The translations under genes and the position numbers were made by a program. From positions 1-13,539 of the forward strand of contig JAAKFP010000021.1 in assembly GCA_011065005.1 (NCBI GenBank): a DNA stretch of 13,539 nucleotides, read 5' to 3'. Shown one piece after another: positions 1 to 7,400 of this stretch. The stretch's first letter is position 1. Every line of letters begins with the position of its first letter. The notes under the pieces were generated by a model. That model saw only the letters and a program-made list of their open reading frames with translations, did not search any database and had not been told where the DNA came from. The stretch comes from Chlamydiota bacterium. GTDB taxonomy: Bacteria > Chlamydiota > Chlamydiia > Chlamydiales > Waddliaceae.

Positions 1-50
1 TTAGCTTGTATAACGAGTGCCAGACACTCGATTCGAATAAACGCCACCAA

Positions 51-139
51 GAAAACAGGAACGAGGAGTTATGTCTAGAAAAATTACATAAGCAGAAAGC
101 TGGAACGAGGACTTGTGCTTGACAAAATCACATAGCAGA
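51..139. repeat. Imperfect direct repeat, 44-bp period
   Basis: Two copies begin near 51 and 95. Each contains GGAACGAGGA (58-67 and 102-111), then a related T/G-rich segment, then ACATA(A)GCAGA ending at 96 and 139. Small indels separate the copies. The second copy runs straight into the inverted repeat at 136-212. Function is unknown; it may be a remnant of a larger repeat array. Confidence 0.55.
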
Positions 140-212
140 TGCACACAGATGAACACAGATCGGAGCTCTTCTGACCGACGACGGCCTATCTGTGTTCATC
201 TGCGTGCATCTG
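136..212. repeat. Near-perfect 25-bp inverted repeat
   Basis: The arm at 136-160 pairs with 188-212, matching 24 of 25 bases, around a 27-nt loop. Each arm is built from a roughly 11-bp periodic motif (CAGATG, CACAGATGAA, CACAGAT). From memory, this CACAGATGAACACAGAT-type sequence occurs in many unrelated bacterial genomes. As RNA it would form a strong hairpin, but no T-run follows, so it does not look like a classic terminator. Confidence 0.75.
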
Positions 213-273
213 TGGTTAAAATCAAAGTTTGAGGGTTGAAAATCTTAGTTTAAGTTGATGCCGTTGGGACCAA

Positions 274-293
274 CTCCGAAATGCTCCGAAATG
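274..293 (+). repeat. 10-bp perfect tandem duplication
   Basis: CTCCGAAATG occurs twice back to back, about 80 bases before the first start codon. Its position and its one-helical-turn spacing would suit a regulator binding site, but it could also be a chance slippage product. Confidence 0.35.
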
Positions 294-332
294 GCCTTTA
301 AAAAAAGGAATTTCTTTGTTAAAGTGCCGCTA

Positions 333-346
333 TTGGTTTTTATCAA
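333..346. promoter_or_regulatory. Possible FNR/CRP-family site
   Basis: The sequence TTGGT-TTTT-ATCAA matches the FNR consensus TTGAT-N4-ATCAA at 9 of 10 half-site bases. cbb3 oxidase operons are often controlled by FNR-type regulators, which makes the match interesting. It lies only 24 bases before the start codon, so a class II activator geometry (centre at -41.5) would put the transcript start inside the gene. Repression or chance is therefore as likely as activation. Confidence 0.25.
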
Positions 347-360
347 TTAATCATTTTATT

Positions 361-365
361 GGAGG
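361..365 (+). promoter_or_regulatory. Shine-Dalgarno GGAGG that sets a TTG start
   Basis: GGAGG at 361-365 is five bases from a TTG codon at 371-373. An in-frame TTG at 359 overlaps the GGAGG itself and cannot be served by it. The start of the first gene is therefore taken as 371. Confidence 0.75.
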
Positions 366-370
366 TTTCG

Positions 371-2206
371 TTGGCTGACGAGGAGTTCGTTTTCGCGTAC
401 AAAGAGGTCTATGACGTGGTCATTCCCGACCTTGACTATTATCTCCGTCAGATTGACTGTCGCGATGGGTGTCCTGTCAATACAGATCCTCGCGGCTATA
501 TGTTGGCTTTGCATGCGGGCAACTTCCTCGAAGGATACAAAATTGCACGGGGCCCGAACCCTTTTGCTTCTATCTGCGGGGTTATCTGTGGTGCTCCTTG
601 TGAGTTGACTTGTCGAAGGGATCGTGTGGATAAGACGTTAACGATTCGGGCGCAAAAGCGGTATTTGGATGAGTGGTTTGGTCTGGACAAGGAAGCACAT
701 ATTAAGTCTTTGGAAATGAGTTACTCTCGAGGGTCGACGAATCCCAAACCCAACGGCCTCAAAATTGCCTGCATTGGAGCGGGTGTGGCTTCTATGACGT
801 GTGCTCACGATCTTCTTCGTTTAGGTTATGCTGTTGATGTTTTTGAAATGATGCGGATGCCTGGGGGCATGCTGACCTATGGGGTTCCAACATACCGTTT
901 AAAGAATGAGATTGCCATCAATGAGTGTTTCGCAATTGAACATTTGGGAGCAAAAATCCATTACAACGTAAAGGTGGGTCGTGACATCACTCTAAATGAT
1001 CTACAAGATCAATATGATGCGGTTTTCATTGGAATTGGCCTTTGGAAGTCTCGCGAACTTCCCATTGAAGGTGCGGATGCTCCCGACATCATTCGAGGAA
1101 TCGAATACCTTCGGGTTAAATGTGCTGAAGAGGAGTGGAAAATTGGCGATAACATGGTGGTCGTTGGCGGAGGAAACGTAGCTTTTGACGTGGCTAGAAC
1201 TTCTGTCAGGAATGGCGCGAAGAAGGTGACGATGGTTTGCTTGGAATCGCGCGATGAACAGACTGCTGACGAGTTTGAAATTGAGGATGGTGTTGAGGAG
1301 GGAATAGAGATCATCAATCGCGTGGCTCCCAAGGCTGTAGTCCGTGATGAGGAGGGAAAAATATGTGGATTGCGTGTTCAACGTATTCATCGATTGTTTG
1401 AGCATGACGGGAAGTTTTCTCCACAGCTTATTCCGGACACGGAATTTATTGTTCCTTGCAATACTTTGGCCTTGTCTATTGGGCAGGGAATGGACTCCAG
1501 CTTTCTCAGTGGCTGGGATAGGCGGGATGAGTTAGTGATCGATCGAGGTATTATCAAGACTGAGAGAGACACCGGCAGAACAACGGTAAAAGGGGTGTAT
1601 GCTGGGGGGGATGCTGCCTTTGGTGCGGCGTTGTTTATCACGGCGATAAGGCATGGTCAAGATGCTGCTAGGGCTATAGATCAAGATTTAAAGGGAACGA
1701 AGCCCTATCAAGAGTTTGTGGGGGAATTTACAGAAATCACTCCAATCCGTGACAAAGAGTACCTTCGCACAAAGTGGGCTTTGCCAACGATGCAGCCTGC
1801 AGAGGAACGTATAAAAAATGTCGATATGGTGGAAAACAACTACACCGATGAAGCGGCACATCAGCAGGCGAATCGATGCTTACAATGTCATGTCAACCCT
1901 GTTTTTGATGGGGATTTGTGTATTAAATGTAATGGATGTGTGGATGTATGTCCCTGCAATTGCCTGAAGCTGATCCCCATTAGCAAGCTGAACCTCGACG
2001 TGGGAGAGGGAAACTTGCGCAAGGCTGTCGACAACTATTATGGTGTCGATTCTGCGGAAATGGAAGATGAAGAGCTTGATACAATGGGATCGGCCATGTT
2101 AAAAGATGAAGACCTTTGCATTCGTTGTGGGCTCTGTGCTGAAAAGTGTCCTACGCAGGCGGTCACCATGGATGTAATGAACTACACACACCATTGGATA
2201 GGATAA
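371..2206 (+). CDS. GltD/DPD-like FAD-NAD(P)H oxidoreductase with C-terminal ferredoxin clusters
   Basis: This 611-residue (TTG start) cytoplasmic flavoprotein has three parts. Residues 25-100 are the helical FeS domain of the glutamate synthase small subunit/dihydropyrimidine dehydrogenase family, with Cys30, 34, 69, 73, 77 and 81. Residues 130-460 hold two dinucleotide folds: an FAD motif GAGVAS near 136, an NAD(P)H motif GGGNVA near 266, and the closing GGDAAFG FAD motif. Residues 500-600 carry two ferredoxin-type 4Fe-4S motifs, CIKCNGCVDVCP (517-528) and CIRCGLCAEKCP (583-594). No glutaminase or GltB partner is nearby, so glutamate synthesis is unlikely. The family passes electrons between NAD(P)H, FAD, FeS centres and a partner. 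As first gene of a Rieske/cytochrome b/cbb3 operon it probably feeds, or draws from, the quinone pool or ferredoxin. The first N-terminal cluster seems to lack two of its usual Cys ligands (a C-x2-C pair). Confidence 0.85.
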   Translation: MADEEFVFAYKEVYDVVIPDLDYYLRQIDCRDGCPVNTDPRGYMLALHAGNFLEGYKIARGPNPFASICGVICGAPCELTCRRDRVDKTLTIRAQKRYLDEWFGLDKEAHIKSLEMSYSRGSTNPKPNGLKIACIGAGVASMTCAHDLLRLGYAVDVFEMMRMPGGMLTYGVPTYRLKNEIAINECFAIEHLGAKIHYNVKVGRDITLNDLQDQYDAVFIGIGLWKSRELPIEGADAPDIIRGIEYLRVKCAEEEWKIGDNMVVVGGGNVAFDVARTSVRNGAKKVTMVCLESRDEQTADEFEIEDGVEEGIEIINRVAPKAVVRDEEGKICGLRVQRIHRLFEHDGKFSPQLIPDTEFIVPCNTLALSIGQGMDSSFLSGWDRRDELVIDRGIIKTERDTGRTTVKGVYAGGDAAFGAALFITAIRHGQDAARAIDQDLKGTKPYQEFVGEFTEITPIRDKEYLRTKWALPTMQPAEERIKNVDMVENNYTDEAAHQQANRCLQCHVNPVFDGDLCIKCNGCVDVCPCNCLKLIPISKLNLDVGEGNLRKAVDNYYGVDSAEMEDEELDTMGSAMLKDEDLCIRCGLCAEKCPTQAVTMDVMNYTHHWIG

Positions 2207-2219
2207 AAAAGGGAATAAG

Positions 2220-2357
2220 ATGATTTGGTATCTAGGAGGGACAATACCTTTAGCTCTTGCAGGAATCATAGTTTATATCTATTTCCTGCGGCAAGGGCAG
2301 TTTGACGATCCGGAAGATGTAAAATACCAAATGTTTCGTGATGAAGAACAGGAATAG
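2220..2357 (+). CDS. ccoS: CcoS-like small membrane protein
   Basis: A 45-residue peptide begins at ATG 2220, 13 bases after the flavoprotein stop. It has one N-terminal membrane helix (about residues 3-24), then the tail [16 protein letters not shown] and an acidic end. The [11 protein letters not shown] pattern is the signature of CcoS/FixS, the cbb3 oxidase maturation protein linked to cofactor insertion into CcoN. A CcoS in an operon containing ccoN and ccoO is expected, although CcoS usually sits with ccoGHI rather than next to a Rieske gene. A structural role in the complex is an alternative. It is similar in pattern to the small protein at 10515-10694. Confidence 0.7.
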   Translation: MIWYLGGTIPLALAGIIVYIYFLRQGQFDDPEDVKYQMFRDEEQE

Positions 2358-2368
2358 GAAGAGACCTT

Positions 2369-2881
2369 ATGCCTAAGTATCGAAATTCATTAAATGTTGA
2401 TGACGATGAAAAGGATCCATCAATTACTCGGCGTTCTTTTCTGGCTTTAATGGGTGTAGGTGCCTGTATCCTAGGCGCAGCACAAATGGCGGGTGCTTCC
2501 ATGCTAGGGTACCTATACCCCAATGCGATGAAAGTTCCGCCTAGCGTGTTCTCTTTAGGACGTCCCGAAGAAGTTCTAGCATTAGAGGGAAAAATCTACA
2601 ACGTCAAGCAGAAGGTTTTTATCGAGACGCTAGCGGGCAAAGTTAGAGTACAAACATCTGTATGCACCCATTTGGGATGTACCGTAAATATGGTTGAAAC
2701 GGGATATGCTTGTCCATGCCACGGTTCGACATACGATCGCTTTGGGAGAAATACGGGAGGGCCCGCCCCCTTGCCTCTCGTTTTTTTTGAGGTGTTTAAA
2801 GGAGCTTCGGGAGATCTTCTCGTTGATAAGTCGAAAACAACCCTCGATTGGGAGGAGGCATGGTATACTCCTGTTGTTTAA
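2369..2881 (+). CDS. petC: Rieske iron-sulfur protein
   Basis: This 170-residue protein has the two Rieske boxes CTHLGC (Cys99, His101, Cys104) and CPCHG (Cys115, Cys117, His118), which hold a [2Fe-2S] cluster with two Cys and two His ligands. The Cys104/Cys117 pair would form the usual stabilising disulfide. An N-terminal TRRSFL twin-arginine motif (about residues 20-25) and a hydrophobic segment (about 24-50) indicate Tat export with a retained membrane anchor. It takes the first electron from quinol at the Qo site of cytochrome b and passes it to a c-type haem. AGGAAGAG precedes the ATG. The gene is 11 bases after the CcoS-like stop, and cytochrome b follows after an unusual purine-rich spacer. 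Confidence 0.95.
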   Translation: MPKYRNSLNVDDDEKDPSITRRSFLALMGVGACILGAAQMAGASMLGYLYPNAMKVPPSVFSLGRPEEVLALEGKIYNVKQKVFIETLAGKVRVQTSVCTHLGCTVNMVETGYACPCHGSTYDRFGRNTGGPAPLPLVFFEVFKGASGDLLVDKSKTTLDWEEAWYTPVV

Positions 2882-3070
2882 GGGAGAGAGAAGGAGAAAG
2901 AAGGGGAGAGTAAGAGAGGGGAAAGAGAAAGAGGGAAATAAAAAAAAACGCAGAAAGAAGGGGAGTAAGAGAGGGGAAAAAGAAAAAGGAAAATAAAAAA
3001 AACGCAGAGACGCAGAGAATCAGAGGGAAAAGAGAATAAAATAGAAAAGAGAAGATTAAGGAAGAGAATC
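2882..3070. repeat. Polypurine tandem-repeat spacer
   Basis: This 189-base gap between the Rieske and cytochrome b genes is about 90% purine on the plus strand (18 pyrimidines in 2881-3070 by my count, only 6 in 2881-3000). It contains two imperfect tandem copies of about 54-58 bases, near 2896-2952 and 2953-3007. Each copy runs from GAAAGAAGGGGAG through TAAGAGAGGGG to an A-run and ACGCAG. The end carries ACGCAGAGACGCAGAGA (3002-3018), a short-period motif I remember from many unrelated genomes. No coding region is supported. The transcript would be A/G-rich, with many SD-like GGAG strings and little structure. Confidence 0.8.
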
Positions 3071-4396
3071 ATGGCAGTTTTTAAAGGGAAACGGAGAAAA
3101 ACTTGGGGTGAACACCTGCTTAATCTACCGCGCGTTTTTGTTCGATCGATTTTCCGACACAATTACCCAAATAATGATGTAGACCGCTCCGAAATTATTT
3201 TTAAAAACTTCTTTCTTCACTTCCATCCGGTAAAATGCCACAAACACTCGCTTGACCCCTTCTCCACTTTGGGTTTGGGAACGATCACTTTTAGTTTGTT
3301 TCTGATCCTGACATTCACGGGTGTCGTTCTCATGTTTTACTATGTCCCTGCGGAAGATCGCGCTTACAACATCATGAAGGATTGGCAGGATACCACTCCT
3401 TTTGCGATGATGTTCCGAAATATGCACCGCTGGGGTGCTCATTTGATGGTGATCTTTGTCTTTCTGCATATGGCACGTGTTTTCTATACCGGCTCCTATA
3501 AAAGTACGCGGAAATTTAACTGGACAGTGGGCGTTATTCTTATGGTTCTAACGCTTATCCTTTCCTTCACAGGCTACCTCCTCCCCTGGGATCAGCTTGC
3601 TTTTTGGGCAGTAACGGTAGGGTCCAACATCGCCGGATATGTTCCCAACATCCCCGGCTTTGAACACAATATCAACAAGGTGATGCTTCTCGCTTCCACA
3701 ACTGTGGGGCAGGATGCTTTAATCCGCTTTTATGTTCTCCATGTGGCGGTACTTCCTTTGATTGTTTTCACGTTAATTGGGGTGCATTTTTGGAGGATTC
3801 GTAAGGACGGAGGGCTAGCAAGGCCTCCGGACAAGATCCGCCCCGACCCTTACCGTGTTGTGCAACGTTCTGATACAAAAGAGTCATTTGCTCCGGGAGT
3901 GAAACGCACATATGGACTTATGGAGCTAGTGCGAGGAACATGTCCACAGGTAGACAAGGGACCCTATAACTTTGTCTTTTCCTGGCCACATCTGGTGAGG
4001 GCTGAGACGGTTTGCTTTCTCTTTTGTACGGCGCTTGTGTTGGGGCTTTCTTTCATCGATGCTCCCCTGGAAGAACCGGCCGATCCCAGCAAACCCCCGA
4101 ACCCATCAAAAGCTCCGTGGTATTTTCTCGGATTACAGGAAATGGTGGCGTATGATGCCTTCTGGGGTGGTGTTGGCATTCCTGCTTTGATCGTCATTGG
4201 ATTGATGCTTATCCCCTATCTCGACAGAAACCCCCATGGCGAAGGGGTCTGGTTCCATAAAAGTAGGTATTTGGGGATTTTTCTCTTCACATTGTTTATG
4301 ACCTGGCAAGGCATTCTCATTGTGGTTGGAACCTATTTTCGTGGTGCGAATTGGGGGTGGATATGGCCCTGGACAGAGAATTTTGCTAGACACTGA
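3071..4396 (+). CDS. petB: Cytochrome b of a Rieske/b complex (b6 and subunit IV in one chain)
   Basis: This 441-residue membrane protein carries the four haem-ligand histidines. His119 and His133 lie in MHRW...FLHMARVF, 14 apart. His224 and His239 lie in the fourth helix, 15 apart, which is the b6-type spacing rather than the mitochondrial one. FTGYLLPWDQ follows the third helix. The C-terminal part (from about residue 300) is the subunit-IV-like half fused to the b6-like half. The Qo-site PEWY motif is replaced by APWY (348-351) within KAPWYFLGLQEM, a form I recall from menaquinone-using anaerobes and planctomycetes. A basic N-terminal extension (about 65 residues) precedes the first helix. 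The protein oxidises quinol and, with the Rieske protein, pumps protons by a Q cycle. No separate cytochrome c1 gene follows; the next gene is a multihaem cytochrome. Confidence 0.95.
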   Translation: MAVFKGKRRKTWGEHLLNLPRVFVRSIFRHNYPNNDVDRSEIIFKNFFLHFHPVKCHKHSLDPFSTLGLGTITFSLFLILTFTGVVLMFYYVPAEDRAYNIMKDWQDTTPFAMMFRNMHRWGAHLMVIFVFLHMARVFYTGSYKSTRKFNWTVGVILMVLTLILSFTGYLLPWDQLAFWAVTVGSNIAGYVPNIPGFEHNINKVMLLASTTVGQDALIRFYVLHVAVLPLIVFTLIGVHFWRIRKDGGLARPPDKIRPDPYRVVQRSDTKESFAPGVKRTYGLMELVRGTCPQVDKGPYNFVFSWPHLVRAETVCFLFCTALVLGLSFIDAPLEEPADPSKPPNPSKAPWYFLGLQEMVAYDAFWGGVGIPALIVIGLMLIPYLDRNPHGEGVWFHKSRYLGIFLFTLFMTWQGILIVVGTYFRGANWGWIWPWTENFARH

Positions 4397-4411
4397 GGAG
4401 TAAAAGACCGG

Positions 4412-7400
4412 ATGCGTGGGAATTGGTATCAATTGTCGTTAATTTTTCTTGGAATCGTCGTTACAGCACTTTTTGGAGTGTTCCTGTACCGAGAAATTTT
4501 CCCCGAATACAAGATCTATCAGAATACCTATGTTGAATTGGAACAGCTTCGTTCAGAATACACCGGTGAGAAGCCTCCCTCTTTTGGGACGGGGATAAAG
4601 CAGATTTTGCTTGAGAGTGATGACAAAGGACCACATACGATCGATCGTTGTAATTCCTGCCATGTGGCTTTGCAGTTTTCCCATTTTTCCCCAACAAAGA
4701 TCGCTAAAAATGTCGACGGTAAGATCATTTACGGCGAGGATGGCATTCCCGTTCAAGAGCCCAATGAGGACTATATTTGGGGTGAACTCGAGCAAAAGGT
4801 TGCCACCCTGAAGGAGGAGGGGCATCTTCGGGAAGCGGAGAAATTGGAAGCTCTTAAAACCGCAAAAGTTGGGGATAACGACTACGATGTGACAAAAGTT
4901 CTCAGAATGCATCCCTTGGTGGGAAAGGAGACGCGTCCTTTTCAACATCATCCTATTGATGAATATGGTTGCACCTCCTGCCACAGCGGCAATGGAAGAA
5001 GTGTGGTTACGGATAGAGCGCATGGTCCTGTTTTTGACGAGCAATATGAAGAGCAGTTCACGGGACCAAAACCGCAATTTACTGAACCTGATCCCGATAA
5101 TGACCCTCAATTTGCAAAGGTTTTTAACCACATGCCGGGGCATCGCCTCCTTTTTCAGACGACCCCCATCTATGTTGGAGGTTTAATTCAGGCAAAGTGT
5201 GTCCAGTGTCATCAGTCTAGTGAAGGCAAAACTCAAGAGGTTGTCCGAAAAACTGGAGTTTCTACAAAGAATTATCACCGTGGGAGGGAGCTATACATCT
5301 CTCAAGCGTGTTATGCCTGCCATCGGATCGATAACCTCACCCGTGGAGGCGTAGGACCGGAGCTTACGAACATCGGAGAATACTATCCTTGGTACATCAA
5401 AGAGGCAATGGTATGGCCAAAGGCGAACTTAAAAACTTCCACCATGCCAAACTTCCACTTGGATCATGAAGAGTTGGAAGATCTGATGACTTTTCTTCTA
5501 GCACAGCGTGGCAGAGGAAAGTCGGTGTCGGAAACCAGCTATCGCACAGCGCTATCTGAATGGGAAGCCGGCCGTAAGCTTCCTTGGGAAAAGCCGATTA
5601 ACCCCGGGAAGCTGCTCGATTTGCGTTATTCTATGACGGTTTTTGCTGCGGAGGGTTGTGCTGCGTGTCATCGTCTGAAAGGATTTGAGTCCAATGTCGG
5701 GTTCCGTGTTGAAAAGGAAAAACCCGATTTTGAAACTTTGTATAAAGAGAGAGAATGGTTTAGGGATTTGTTCCCTGAGACGGTTATTGGTTCGGAGGTT
5801 GTCGAAGCGATCGATGTCCATGCTTCTGAAATCGACCGACGTATTGTCGATGATGTAAGAGCGGATTCTCTTCTTGAAGAGTTGGAGGAGGAATATCCCA
5901 AACTCATTGAATCCTACTACGACAACTTCAAGTACGCTTTACGTGCAAAAAATCACCTCTTTGCACAAAACAGTGAAGGGAAAAAGGAGTGGAACGAGAG
6001 GGTATATCGCATATTGATGATGTACGTTCAGGAGTATGGCTTAGGCCGTCTGATCTGCCCTCGCCCCAATTGGTCCGGCATTTATCGTAGTGATGAGTGG
6101 TTGATCGAGCACTTCCGCAAGCCAAGCCGACACACGGCGCGCTCTCTTATGCCGGTCATGCCCTTTGATGACAGCAAATTCTATGCTCTTACCTACATGC
6201 TCGATGAGCTTGCAAAGCGCAATCGTGATGAAGTTCGTGAAATTTGGGATAATCGAGGTTTTAATCCAGAGCTCGCCTACCAAACACACTGTTCTCAGTG
6301 TCATGGCGAATATCTCCATGGAAACGGACCTGTTGCAGAATGGATCTATCCCATTCCAAAAAATTTACGGAACGCCGATTTCCTACGCAATTTTACGCGC
6401 GAAAATGTCATTAGTTCGATTGTCCATGGGGTGAAAGGAACACCGATGCCTCCATGGGGAGAAGTGGCTGAAGATAAGCCTTTTCCACCAGTGCTTACGG
6501 AAAATGAAATCACGCAACTTGTGGACTGGCTTTTCTCTTCACTGCTAGGAGGAACGGTGATCCGCTCTTCTGAAGACGTAGAAAAATGGCAGTATGATAC
6601 CGAAGATGTTTTGGAAGAGTTAAAAAAGGAAGGAAATGTCCTAGAACCTGGAGAGCTTCCAGAATTTCTTGAAATAGAAGATATTAAGCCAGACATGAGT
6701 GCCCTTCCTCGAGAGGAATATTATGCCTCTTTAACTCCAAAGGTCTATGGTTCTGAGCCGAAAGTAGAAGATGTCTTTGATGTTTCTCCTAATCCGATTC
6801 CTGGTCCAGAGGAGCATGCCTACCATATCAAGAAAAAGTACTATACCGAGGAAAATATTCGCCAAGGGCAGCAGTTCTTCGAATTAAATTGTGCAGTATG
6901 CCATGGCAAAGAAGCGGATGGGATGGGATTTCGTGCAGGAACGATGTACGATGCCAAACCTCGAATGTTAACAAACTTGCATTGGATCGATACAAGAGAC
7001 GATCTTCGGCTGATACGATCAATAAAGTATGGTGTCCTAGGTACTTCGATGACCCCTTGGGGAGACCAGACAAGTTCCTTGCAACGTTTGCAGCTCGTCA
7101 TTTTCATTCGGTCACTGAGCCTCGAACAACAACAGCGGGATGATTTGTTTAATGCCATCTATAAAGTTTTTGATCGAGCGGATCAGGTTCTTGATACGGC
7201 CCGAAGTTTTGGATATCAAACCGTTAACGAGTTGAAAGAACAACTCGCACAGGCAAGTGAACAACGGGCAAAATTGTACGAGAAAGTCGAAAAAGGTACC
7301 GCCCAACCGGAGGAGGCTCTTGCTCTCTATAAGCAGGAGCTAGATATGTCTCAACAAGCGAAACAGCATGAAGAGACGGATCATCTTCTTCAGGAGATCA

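Larger units (their letters stand above)
1..370. other. Non-coding leader upstream of the respiratory operon
   Basis: I see no coding region on either strand here. The stretch holds a 6-bp hairpin (CGAGTG at 14-19 with CACTCG at 25-30), a direct repeat with a 44-bp period, a 25-bp inverted repeat, a 10-bp tandem duplication and an AT-rich segment (301-360) just before the first gene. The operon promoter must lie here if transcription starts in the window, but I could not pick a convincing -35/-10 pair. No upstream gene end is visible. Confidence 0.7.

Noticed and set aside
14..50. Possible tRNA 3' end (TTCGAAT followed by CGCCACCA)
   Set aside because: The bases around TTCGAAT do not form a T-stem in the required register, and the CCA does not line up with a T-loop and acceptor strand. 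No tRNA body can be drawn.
136..212. Rho-independent terminator of an upstream gene
   Set aside because: The hairpin is long with a 27-base loop and no T-run follows on either strand.
359..370. Start of the first gene at TTG 359
   Set aside because: That TTG overlaps the GGAGG ribosome site; the TTG at 371 has correct spacing.
1877..1891. CLQCH in the flavoprotein as an eighth haem c site
   Set aside because: The protein has no export signal and this motif is in the cysteine-rich FeS region that precedes two ferredoxin motifs, so an FeS role is far more likely.
371..2206. Glutamate synthase small subunit (gltD) as a metabolic gene
   Set aside because: No large subunit is nearby, the N-terminal cluster cysteines differ, and the C-terminal ferredoxin motifs and respiratory neighbours point to electron transfer.
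2694..3162. Open frames through the purine-rich spacer on either strand
   Set aside because: Their translations are low-complexity Lys/Arg/Glu/Gly or Ser/Phe/Leu runs caused by the repeat, and they overlap the Rieske and cytochrome b genes.
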